Assembly: GCA_937948985.1 (NCBI GenBank)
Contig: CALFAK010000002.1
Location: 1 to 34,074, forward strand
DNA: 34,074 nucleotides
Source of the DNA: an uncultured Neomegalonema sp.
GTDB taxonomy: Bacteria; Pseudomonadota; Alphaproteobacteria; Rhodobacterales; Rhodobacteraceae
Reading direction: 5' to 3'
Below are positions 1 through 6,679 of this stretch, in pieces (within the stretch, counting starts at the first letter, position 1; the number at the start of each line of letters is the position of its first letter). The position numbers and the translations under genes were made by a program. Under the pieces are notes generated by a model. The model had not been told where the DNA came from. It saw nothing but the letters and a program-made list of their open reading frames with translations, and ran no database searches.

Positions 1-426
1 GCTCTCATACCGGACTGGCTGTTTGGAGATGACGATCATGTCACCGTACCAACTTTACCCGACATCACTGTCCCTCTGCATCTGCGCCAGTTCGCGCGGA
101 ACAAGCCGATCGTCATCACCACCGGAACAGGCGAGACCAACCGCGATGCGGATCTTATCGCGATGATCGCAGATGCGCGGCGGTGGATGGCAGCATTGCA
201 AACCGGCGAGGCTGTGTCCGTCGATGCGCTGACCAAATCGGAAGGCAAGGCCAACGGCGTCATCAGCAAGATGTTGCCGCTGGCTTTCCTTGCCCCCGAC
301 ATCACCGATGCGATTCTGCGGGGCGATCAGCCCCCTGCCTTCACTGCATCGCACCTGCGTTCGGTCAAAACGATCCCCGCTGACTGGAACAAGCAGCGCG
401 TTCTTCTGGGATTCGATCCGCGCTGA
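1..426 (+). CDS. Recombinase-family protein, C-terminal fragment (5' end outside the window)
   Basis: Frame 1 is open from the first base and stops with TGA at 424-426, giving 141 visible residues. The start and catalytic domain lie outside the window. The tail resembles the C-terminal region of alphaproteobacterial serine site-specific recombinases (resolvase/invertase type with a recombinase domain): a helix-turn-helix-like segment with ISKMLPLAFLAPDITDAIL, then QPP, and a closing DW..QR.LLGF motif. In this family that region follows the zinc-ribbon/coiled-coil part and helps DNA recognition. The gene ends about 300 bases from the 3' end of tRNA-Tyr, a common context for integrated elements. 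It could also be the tail of a degenerate element, because the catalytic serine cannot be seen. Confidence 0.65.
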   Translation, partial: ALIPDWLFGDDDHVTVPTLPDITVPLHLRQFARNKPIVITTGTGETNRDADLIAMIADARRWMAALQTGEAVSVDALTKSEGKANGVISKMLPLAFLAPDITDAILRGDQPPAFTASHLRSVKTIPADWNKQRVLLGFDPR

Positions 427-730
427 ACAAGGGTCTGAGCGCGCACCCCATCCGGAAATTCCAACTGAACATCCCACTACCTGTGGCCATCTGATTGAAG
501 TGCATCCCCGTTCGGGCAAATGTATCCGCTTTATCACAGCAACACCTGCCAGCAACATCCCGAGAGAATGACAGGCGTCATCGCCCGCTGAGACGAAGGC
601 CCCAAACGAGCCCCAAAGACGAGCAATATCGGCGAAAACAGAGATAACCCCCAGGCCGTATAGTGCTAATACACGGAAAACACGACGCTATTATGTGGGG
701 AGGGAATGAGAGGAAAAAACGGAAATTGCG
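427..730. other. Non-coding gap between recombinase tail and tRNA-Tyr
   Basis: About 300 bases without a convincing gene. Short open frames here lack a good ribosome-binding site and resemble no family I know. On the minus strand, the bases just beyond the tRNA 3' end contain a T-run (TTTTTT, plus-strand A-run near 716-721) that may aid termination of the tRNA transcript, but there is no clear stem before it. No second copy of the tRNA 3' end (candidate attachment-site duplicate) is visible. Confidence 0.5.
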
Positions 731-814
731 TGGTGGGGGATCCCAGAATCGAACTGGGCATGGGTCTCCCCGGCGGATTTACAGTCCGCTGCCGCACCTT
801 GCAGCGCATCCCCC
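731..814 (-). tRNA. tRNA-Tyr (anticodon GTA), CCA encoded
   Basis: The minus strand folds as a class II tRNA: 7-bp acceptor stem GGGGGAT/ATCCCCC, anticodon stem GCGGA/TCCGC with loop CTGTAAA (anticodon GTA), a long variable arm with a GGG/CCC stem, T arm CCCAG-TTCGATT-CTGGG, discriminator A and an encoded CCA. The anticodon, long variable arm and A73 all fit tyrosine. The core is odd. Position 8 reads G instead of U, position 14 reads C instead of A, and the D arm (GCTG/CGGC) has a short loop containing GG. G8 and C14 could pair with each other as a compensating change. The gene is divergent from rlmB. Confidence 0.88.
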
Positions 815-855
815 AAACGCTTTCCCCTATTAAGTTAAGGGCGTTTGCAGCGGTC

Positions 856-884
856 GATTTATGGGAATGCCGCCATGCTGTCAA
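856..884 (-). promoter_or_regulatory. Candidate sigma-70-type promoter for tRNA-Tyr
   Basis: On the minus strand a perfect TTGACA (plus 879-884) is followed after 17 bases by TAAATC (plus 856-861). The predicted transcription start is about 30-40 bases upstream of the mature tRNA 5' end at 814. The -35 match is strong and the -10 match weak. It lies in the divergent tRNA/rlmB intergenic region. Confidence 0.45.
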
Positions 885-949
885 CGGGAAAGCGGGCGTT
901 TTTATCATTGCTGTTGAACCATCTTGCGACTGGCCCTAACACCGCTGCT

Positions 950-1732
950 ATGGAGCATAAAAAGACACGCCGCAAAGACCCGCGATCCCGAGACGGGGGC
1001 GGCAATATTAACGGGCGATATTGGATGTTCGGCCTTCATGCCGTGCGGGTCGCTTTGGCGAATCCCGCGCGTAAGAAGCATCGTCTGATTTTATCACTGA
1101 ACGCCGCGAACCAGCTGGCTGACGAGATTACGCTTTGTGGTCTTGAGCCGGAAATAAGCGATGCGCGAAAGTTCTCCGCTCCGCTTGATCCTTCTTCGGT
1201 GCATCAGGGGGCGGCGCTTGAGACGGAGCCGTTGGAATGGGGCGATGTCGCCGAGGTATGCGCGCCGATTGATGGCCGTGTGGCACTGTTGCTCGACCGG
1301 GTCACGGACCCGCATAATGTCGGTGCGATTCTGCGTTCGGCAGAGGTATTCGGCGCGGCGGCCGTGATCGCGCCTGAGCGGCATTCGGCACCTGAGACGG
1401 GTGCGCTGGCCAAAGTGGCAAGCGGGGCATTGGAGCGGCAGCCTTATCTGCGTGTTCGGAACCTGTCTGACACGATGCTGGAGATGAAAAAGGCGGGTTA
1501 TCTGATGATCGGCTTGGATGGTCTGGGCGAGACGGCACTGACCGAGGCAGTCGCGGGCTGCTTTGATGCGCCCGTCGGTCTGGTCTTGGGTGCGGAAGGG
1601 CCGGGGTTGCGGGAACGCACGCGCAAGACATGCGACGTGCTGGCCCGGATCACTGCTGCGTCGGAATTCGCGTCTCTGAATGTATCTAATGCGGCTGCGG
1701 TGGCGTTATTCGTCGCCAATCGCAATACGTGA
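950..1732 (+). CDS. rlmB: 23S rRNA 2'-O-ribose methyltransferase, RlmB/TrmH (SpoU) family
   Basis: A 260-residue SPOUT methyltransferase that uses S-adenosylmethionine to 2'-O-methylate a guanosine in 23S rRNA (G2251 in E. coli for RlmB). The N-terminal substrate-binding domain covers about residues 22-100. The knotted catalytic domain carries motif 1 NVGAILR (123-129, catalytic Arg and Asn), motif 2 LGAEGPGLR (213-221) and motif 3 SLNVSNAAAV (242-251). I chose the ATG at 950, giving a basic MEHKKTRRKDPRSRD start as in relatives. The in-frame ATG at 845 would add 35 residues of unrelated sequence lying over the tRNA promoter. The last 27 bases overlap the convergent ppx gene. Another SpoU-family member (TrmH-like) is possible but less likely. 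Confidence 0.85.
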   Translation: MEHKKTRRKDPRSRDGGGNINGRYWMFGLHAVRVALANPARKKHRLILSLNAANQLADEITLCGLEPEISDARKFSAPLDPSSVHQGAALETEPLEWGDVAEVCAPIDGRVALLLDRVTDPHNVGAILRSAEVFGAAAVIAPERHSAPETGALAKVASGALERQPYLRVRNLSDTMLEMKKAGYLMIGLDGLGETALTEAVAGCFDAPVGLVLGAEGPGLRERTRKTCDVLARITAASEFASLNVSNAAAVALFVANRNT

Positions 1733-3199
1733 TTCTAATCCCAGAGATTGGGCGGCGCTTTTAAGCCGTCGTTCAACAGTCTCGGTCAGCAGTGAGCCAA
1801 GTTCCACCGGGATTGTAAGCGTCAGCTTGCTATCGCTGCGCTCAAGCGGGCACTGATGGAGTAGGGCGGGGGTCGCCCCGCTGAGCATTGCGCCCAAGCG
1901 GATAATGCGCCCCATCGCCTCCGCACGGCGCAGCGCGTCTTCATCGAGGATATTGACCGATTCCATTTTGCTGATCGCCGCCTTCGCCCCTTTGTAGCGG
2001 TAGGAGAGGGCGACGGCCAACATCATCCGTTCGGGATGTGTGAGGCCCAGAAAGCTCGATTGCGTGGCGGTCGTGAAGCAGGCATTCGCCCGATAGTCGG
2101 GATGCACGCGCCAGTTCACATCGGACAATAAGGCGGCGGCGAGGCCCAAGCGTTCCGGTATGTTCGGCAGCGTCGGGGCCATCCATTTTGCCAGTTCAAC
2201 ACCGAAACCCGGAAAGCGAGCGTACATCTTCTCCATTATTTCAGCGGATTGGGTCAGGGGGTCCGCACTGCGCATATCGGGTTTGAAATTGTTGTAAAGT
2301 ACGCCTTCGCGCAGCCCGCATGACGATATCCGGAAGGTCTCAGGCTGGATGACTTCGAGTAGAGCCAAAAGAACATGCGCCGTCCAAGGCGCGTTTTTAG
2401 CGCGTAGTTTGGAAATACCGTAATCCGATAAATCCTCATCTGTTGTCAGCATCCATTCCGCTGTATCGCGGGCTTGCGCGACGGTAATCTCAAACCCGTG
2501 CAACACAGCCAAAGGATAATCGGCGCGTTGCATGGCCACGGTGGCAAACGCGCGCCAGCCGCCGCCCACGAGATACACGTCCTCGACCGCATCTTTGCCG
2601 GGCAGGTTTTTGCTGATGGTGTTGCTGACATATTGTGCGAGGCTGTCACCCGATTTGCCTGTTGCCGCGAGCCGCAGCGGCCCCAGCGGTGTGGTCGTTG
2701 ACTTGACCACTTTACCTTTACGCAACACTGCAAGCTCCATCGAGGCACCGCCGATATCGACGACCAGCCCTTCCGAACGTTTGTCGCCCAGCAGCACACC
2801 GAAGGCGGCGTAGCGCCCCTCTTGCTCACCTGTGATGATTTTTACGGGCAAGCCTGTTTCGCGCTTTATTTGCTTGGCGAAATCATCGCCGTCAGATGCA
2901 TCACGCATCGCGGCGGTCGCGACGGTTTCGAGCTTTGAAACATGCAATGCTTTGCTGAGCGTGGCGAACCGCTTGAGCGTGTTGAGCGCACGCTCTTTGC
3001 CATCAGGCGAAAGTTTGCCCGTTGTTTCGATCTCATCACCGAGACCGCAATAGACTTTTTCGTTAAAAAAATACGCCGGACTTCGCATGGCGCTGTCGAA
3101 AACGACAAATCGCACCGAGTTTGATCCGATATCGATCACACCGAAACGGCCATCGTCCAGAGTATGCTCTTTGCCGATGGCCGGAAGCTCTTCTCTCAT
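1706..3199 (-). CDS. ppx: Exopolyphosphatase / Ppx-GppA family phosphatase
   Basis: A 497-residue ASKHA-fold hydrolase expected to remove terminal phosphates from inorganic polyphosphate (or convert pppGpp to ppGpp) in the cytoplasm. The two phosphate-binding loops are visible: DIGSNSVRFVVFD at about 23-35 and VVDIGGASMELAVL at about 147-159. Between them lies the TAAMRDASDGDDF region that corresponds to the family's A(L/M)R(D/E)A segment. The C-terminal half, with many leucine and alanine helices, fits the HD-like helical extension of long Ppx proteins. It lies 60 bases downstream of dksA on the same strand and may be cotranscribed with it. Its 3' end overlaps rlmB by 27 bases, tail to tail. 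The partner ppk1 is not in the window, but a ppk2 is at 9196. Confidence 0.85.
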   Translation of the reverse strand: MREELPAIGKEHTLDDGRFGVIDIGSNSVRFVVFDSAMRSPAYFFNEKVYCGLGDEIETTGKLSPDGKERALNTLKRFATLSKALHVSKLETVATAAMRDASDGDDFAKQIKRETGLPVKIITGEQEGRYAAFGVLLGDKRSEGLVVDIGGASMELAVLRKGKVVKSTTTPLGPLRLAATGKSGDSLAQYVSNTISKNLPGKDAVEDVYLVGGGWRAFATVAMQRADYPLAVLHGFEITVAQARDTAEWMLTTDEDLSDYGISKLRAKNAPWTAHVLLALLEVIQPETFRISSCGLREGVLYNNFKPDMRSADPLTQSAEIMEKMYARFPGFGVELAKWMAPTLPNIPERLGLAAALLSDVNWRVHPDYRANACFTTATQSSFLGLTHPERMMLAVALSYRYKGAKAAISKMESVNILDEDALRRAEAMGRIIRLGAMLSGATPALLHQCPLERSDSKLTLTIPVELGSLLTETVERRLKSAAQSLGLESRIAIGDE

Positions 3200-3259
3200 C
3201 GCAACGAAACCTTGTCATCAGAGTGCGCATCACCTCGATCGCTCCTCTTTGCGACAGGT

Positions 3260-3682
3260 TCAGTCGTCGCGATAGACCTTTTCTTTGCGTTCGTGCGACT
3301 CTTGCGCTTCCAGTGACAAAGTTGCCGTTGGACGGGCCATCAGTCGCTTCAGACCAATTGGCTCACCTGTGTGCGCGCAATAGCCATATTCACCCTGATC
3401 AATACTGCGCAGGGCGGAATCAATCTTGGCGATCAACTTGCGTTGACGATCACGGGTGCGCAGTTCTAACGCGCGATCCGTCTCCTCTGAGGCACGGTCG
3501 GCAACATCTGAGATATTGCGTGTATCATTTTGAAGCGTTGATACAGTGTCCTGAGATTCCCTGATAATCTCAGATTTCCAGTCGTCGAGTCTTTTGCGAA
3601 AGAACGCTTTTTGCCGTTCATTCATGAACGGCTCAGCGTCGTGAGGCACGTACTCTTCAACATCATCAGCCAGTACAGTCAT
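3260..3682 (-). CDS. dksA: RNA polymerase-binding transcription factor DksA
   Basis: A 140-residue DksA/TraR protein that enters the RNA polymerase secondary channel and, with ppGpp, adjusts rRNA and amino-acid promoter output. The coiled coil covers about residues 20-95. The tip has the DxxDRAS signature (D59, D62, A64) needed for activity in E. coli DksA. The C-terminal globular part reads YGYCAHTGEPIG...RPTATLSLEAQESHERKEK. Only one cysteine (C102) remains where classical DksA has four zinc ligands, a pattern usual in alphaproteobacterial DksA. A good ribosome-binding site (AAGGGAG) precedes the ATG at 3682. ppx follows 60 bases downstream. Confidence 0.93.
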   Translation of the reverse strand: MTVLADDVEEYVPHDAEPFMNERQKAFFRKRLDDWKSEIIRESQDTVSTLQNDTRNISDVADRASEETDRALELRTRDRQRKLIAKIDSALRSIDQGEYGYCAHTGEPIGLKRLMARPTATLSLEAQESHERKEKVYRDD

Positions 3683-3850
3683 ACTGTTCGTTCTCCCTTT
3701 GCACGCCGCTTATCACGACTGTTATTAAGCGATTCAAAACACGGGCCGAATAACTTACTTTTTCAGGGATGTCACGTCAGAAATCCGGATAGCTGGGTGT
3801 TATCAAGCGCTTGCATTATCTCATGGCTTGACTTTTCGCGGGAGTATTTT

Positions 3851-3868
3851 TCGTGATTAGAATCACGA
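3851..3868. repeat. Perfect 8-bp inverted repeat over the photolyase stop codon
   Basis: TCGTGATT-AG-AATCACGA spans the photolyase TGA at 3863-3865 (minus strand). On the photolyase transcript it is followed by an A-run rather than a U-run, so it is not a classical intrinsic terminator. It could protect the mRNA 3' end or be chance. Confidence 0.3.
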
Positions 3869-5407
3869 TGACCGAACGGTTTCAGCATGGTTCCGGATTG
3901 AGGCAATTTCGTTCGGATCTTTACGGCGTAGATTTGATATTTGAAACTTCATACGACGGTTCGGGGCGAAGCGTTCTTCGTGCCGTGCGAGGAAATCCCA
4001 GTACAATGTAGTGAACGGGCAGGCCTTCTCGCCGGTCGCCTGTTTCGGATCGAAACGGCACTTCGAGCAATAGTTGCTCATGCGATTAATGTATGCGCCC
4101 GAAGCGCAATAAGGTTTTGTGCCAACCACACCACCATCAGCGTGCTGACTCATGCCCAGCATGTTCGGTAATGACACCCAATCGATCGCATCCAGGTACA
4201 ATCCCATGTGCCAGTCATGTGCCGCATAAGGGCGCACACCGTGCAGTAACATGTACAGGCCCATGCCCATTAACCGCTCGATATGATGCGCATATCCGGT
4301 GTCGAGAAGTTTTGAAATCATATCGCGAAGGCACGCCATATCGGTTTCAGCCGTCCAGAAAAACGCGGGCAGGTCATGGGTGGCGTCGAGGGTGTTGAGA
4401 TCGGCATATTCGGGCATCCGCGTCCAGTAAATGCCGCGTGTATATTCCCGCCAGCCGAGGATTTGGCGCACGAAACCTTCGACCGCGTTCAAGGGGGCGT
4501 GGCCTTCGGCGAATGCGTCGGCGGCGGCCTGACATGCTGTGCGCGGGTCGAGGAGTTTGACGTTCATTGCAGCGGACAGACGGGAGTGGTTGAGCGTGCT
4601 TGCACCATCCCACATCGCATCCTGGTAAGTGCCGAATTCGGGCAGACGATTTTGGATAAAATCTTCCAACGCGGCACGGGCTTGGTCGCGGGTGACAGGC
4701 TCGTCAAAGTTGTCGAGGGAGCCGGGCGCATCCGGAAAATGCTTGTTTACAACTCTTAAGACCTCCGTTGTGATTTCACTATGTGGAAATGTTTGACGCG
4801 GGATGAGCAATCCGGGGCCGTTTTTTCCAAAGCTGGCCCGGTTGTCCTTGTCGAGATTCCATTGTCCTCCGACAGGATCATTGTCCTCCATCAGCAATCC
4901 GGTGCGTTTGCGCATGACGCGGTAGAAGTCTTCGAGGATGAAGCGTTTGCGGTCTTTCTCCAGCGCGGCGAAATCGGAGACGGTGGTGTAGAAATGGCGA
5001 TCTTCGCATAGCGTGAGGCGGTGTTCTGCTGCTTTCTCCAACAATGTGAGAACGCGGTGATCGCCGGGGCGGACCAAGAGCACGCGTTCGGGGGCGTGGG
5101 CATTGATTGCATCGGTGAGCGCTTTGGGAAGGCTTTCGGGTGCGTTCGGGTCGTCAATCTGGTGGTAGAGTACAGTCCGGCCCGCTGTGCGCTGGTCTTC
5201 ACAGAAATGGCGCATAGCGGCAAAGAAGAAGGCGATGCGTCGTTTGCTTTGCCAGACATATGTCGCCTCTTCGGCGGCTTCTGTCATTAGGATGGCGTCG
5301 TTTTCGGTGTCGAAACCGTCCAACGCGCTGCTGTGATGGTCAAGCTGATCGCCGCATATCACAATGAGATGACGCAGTTTACGCGTCTGCTTTGCTGTCG
5401 CGCTCAT
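3863..5407 (-). CDS. phrB: Iron-sulfur photolyase/cryptochrome (PhrB/CryB-type, (6-4) photolyase family)
   Basis: A 514-residue flavoprotein of the FeS-BCP class (deoxyribodipyrimidine photolyase-related). Agrobacterium PhrB repairs (6-4) photoproducts with light, while Rhodobacter CryB also acts as a photoreceptor. The N-terminal antenna (Rossmann-like) domain starts [19 protein letters not shown]. The helical FAD domain covers about 230-510. Four cysteines match the expected 4Fe-4S ligands: C359, C447, C450 and C463 (NYCSKC, KACPF). The conserved [10 protein letters not shown] (371-380, paired His) and the MHGVRPY/DWHM-like active-site region ([14 protein letters not shown]) are present. 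The ATG at 5407 lies inside the 3' end of the DUF2256 gene (29-base overlap), so translational coupling is likely. Repair versus signalling function cannot be decided from sequence. Confidence 0.92.
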   Translation of the reverse strand: MSATAKQTRKLRHLIVICGDQLDHHSSALDGFDTENDAILMTEAAEEATYVWQSKRRIAFFFAAMRHFCEDQRTAGRTVLYHQIDDPNAPESLPKALTDAINAHAPERVLLVRPGDHRVLTLLEKAAEHRLTLCEDRHFYTTVSDFAALEKDRKRFILEDFYRVMRKRTGLLMEDNDPVGGQWNLDKDNRASFGKNGPGLLIPRQTFPHSEITTEVLRVVNKHFPDAPGSLDNFDEPVTRDQARAALEDFIQNRLPEFGTYQDAMWDGASTLNHSRLSAAMNVKLLDPRTACQAAADAFAEGHAPLNAVEGFVRQILGWREYTRGIYWTRMPEYADLNTLDATHDLPAFFWTAETDMACLRDMISKLLDTGYAHHIERLMGMGLYMLLHGVRPYAAHDWHMGLYLDAIDWVSLPNMLGMSQHADGGVVGTKPYCASGAYINRMSNYCSKCRFDPKQATGEKACPFTTLYWDFLARHEERFAPNRRMKFQISNLRRKDPNEIASIRNHAETVRSS

Positions 5408-5552
5408 CGGGAGGTCTTTTGGAGCGGTTTCGTCTGCACCGCTCCGAGCAGTATTTCACATCGTCCCAAACGTCTGCCCACTTCTTTCTCCAAGTGAACG
5501 GCAATCCGCACACCTGGCATTGTTTGGTTGGCAGATCGCCCTTGCGACGCAT
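5379..5552 (-). CDS. DUF2256 small zinc-ribbon protein
   Basis: A 57-residue protein starting [10 protein letters not shown] at the ATG at 5552 and ending with TAA at 5379-5381. Two CxxC-type pairs, C12/C15 (QCQVC) and C35/C39 (YCSERC), with [10 protein letters not shown] between them, are the DUF2256 signature. It is highly basic ([12 protein letters not shown]). DUF2256 genes are often found next to FeS photolyase/cryptochrome genes, and this one overlaps the photolyase start by 29 bases and begins 7 bases after the zeta-subunit stop. The function is unknown. Four cysteines suggest one zinc site and the charge suggests nucleic-acid or partner binding, which is inference. Confidence 0.88.
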   Translation of the reverse strand: MRRKGDLPTKQCQVCGLPFTWRKKWADVWDDVKYCSERCRRNRSKRPPDERDSKADA

Positions 5553-5559
5553 GATGGTA

Positions 5560-5883
5560 TCAGGCTTCGTCCAGAAGTTCGGATTTCACCTCTGCCAACA
5601 ATTCCGCTGATTTGGCTTTCAGTTCATCGGCGTCAAGTTCGACGCTTTTGGCGGATGCGTGTTCCATGATCTTTTCGACCACATCATCATCGCCCGCTTC
5701 TTTAAGATCGGCCACGATCAGTGTTGTTGCGAATTTCTCGACATCGTCGTCATTCATACCCAGTTTTTCGCCAACAAAGGCAGCAAGTCTGCGGTTGCGG
5801 CGTGCCTCCGCTTTGAATTGCATTTCGGCGTCATGCGCGAATTTGCTTTCAAACGCTTTTTCGCGATCTTTAAACTGACTCAT
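5560..5883 (-). CDS. DUF1476 protein, F1Fo-ATP synthase inhibitory zeta subunit
   Basis: A 107-residue, highly charged helical protein with the DUF1476 pattern: [20 protein letters not shown] at the N-terminus, then [16 protein letters not shown] and a DDV(V/E)K helix. In Paracoccus denitrificans the DUF1476 protein is the zeta subunit, which inserts its N-terminal helix into F1 and blocks ATP hydrolysis. Full length matches the family (about 105-110 residues). It appears to be first in a minus-strand operon with the DUF2256 and photolyase genes. A hairpin just upstream covers its likely Shine-Dalgarno sequence. Confidence 0.9.
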   Translation of the reverse strand: MSQFKDREKAFESKFAHDAEMQFKAEARRNRRLAAFVGEKLGMNDDDVEKFATTLIVADLKEAGDDDVVEKIMEHASAKSVELDADELKAKSAELLAEVKSELLDEA

Positions 5884-5889
5884 GTCTGA

Positions 5890-5917
5890 TTCCCATTGAG
5901 GTAATGTTCGATGGGAA
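5890..5917 (-). promoter_or_regulatory. Hairpin covering the Shine-Dalgarno of the zeta-subunit gene
   Basis: On the minus strand, TTCCCATCGA and TCAATGGGAA form 10-base arms (one C/A mismatch) around an 8-base loop. The 3' arm contains GGGA, 8 bases before the start ATG at 5883, the best Shine-Dalgarno candidate there. The fold would hide it, a possible translational control element; no ligand or factor can be named. Confidence 0.4.
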
Positions 5918-6019
5918 CGATATAGTGCGGTGGTGCTTTAATCGGAAGAGTGTAAGCGCGAACGGTGTGCTTTTCAGATTTCCCGCAGCAGATCAAACGA
6001 CATGAAAAAGGATGGCTTC

Positions 6020-6679
6020 ATGGATTGGATGGCGTCGGTTGATATCTATTGCGAGCGTATGAGTGCCGCGTTTTGGGCCGAACCGATAAACGCTATCTCT
6101 AATTTGGCCTTTATCTTAGCGGCATTGGTGGGCTGGCGGGAGGCACGGCGATTGGACAAGTTGGATGGTCCGATACGTGTGCTTTGCGGCGTGGTCTTTG
6201 CCGTTGGTATCGGGTCTTTCCTGTTTCACACATTTGCCCAGCGTTGGGCGGGTGTTGCGGATACGGTGCCGATATTGTTGTTCATTATCCTGTTTCTGAT
6301 TGTGAGTATGAACAGGTTGTTCGGGTTGCGTTGGCCTATGGCTGTGGGCGTGAGCGTGATTGCTTTCGGTGTGTCGCTTCTGGCGCGCCAAGCGGTACTG
6401 TCGGTGACCAATGTGCCGTTGAACGGTTCAGAAAGCTATGCGCCCGCCTTTGCCTTGCTTGCCGGATGCGCGCTGGCATTGTGGTTTTTGCGATCCCCGG
6501 CGGCGCGTGGCATTGCTTTGGCCGCAGCTTTGTTTGCCGTGTCCTTGGTCGCGCGGACCGTTGATCCGGCGTTATGTGCCGCGCTGCCATTCGGGACGCA
6601 TTTCGCGTGGCATTTGCTGAATGGAACGATGATCGCCGTATTGCTGCTGACTTTGGTCCGGCACGGTCGTCCGGCCTGA
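6020..6679 (+). CDS. Ceramidase-domain (CREST superfamily) membrane protein
   Basis: A 219-residue protein with about seven hydrophobic segments, matching bacterial ceramidase-domain proteins related to alkaline ceramidases. These are zinc-dependent intramembrane amidases, but the bacterial substrate is usually unknown. The family start MDW...IDxYCER...FWAEP.NA.SNLAF is clear (residues 1-31). Candidate metal ligands are H70 (FLFHTFAQ), D81 and the C-terminal pair in HFAWHLLNG. I prefer ATG 6020 over 6002 because AAGGA lies just upstream of it and relatives begin with MDW. It stands divergently from the zeta-subunit operon and ends one base before the histidine kinase stop (convergent). Confidence 0.78.
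   Translation: MDWMASVDIYCERMSAAFWAEPINAISNLAFILAALVGWREARRLDKLDGPIRVLCGVVFAVGIGSFLFHTFAQRWAGVADTVPILLFIILFLIVSMNRLFGLRWPMAVGVSVIAFGVSLLARQAVLSVTNVPLNGSESYAPAFALLAGCALALWFLRSPAARGIALAAALFAVSLVARTVDPALCAALPFGTHFAWHLLNGTMIAVLLLTLVRHGRPA

Noticed and set aside
1728-3867. Shared 13-mer CGTGATTCTAATC over the stop codons of rlmB (plus) and the photolyase (minus)
   Set aside because: Several 13-base matches are expected by chance in 34 kb on both strands; no further similarity flanks it.
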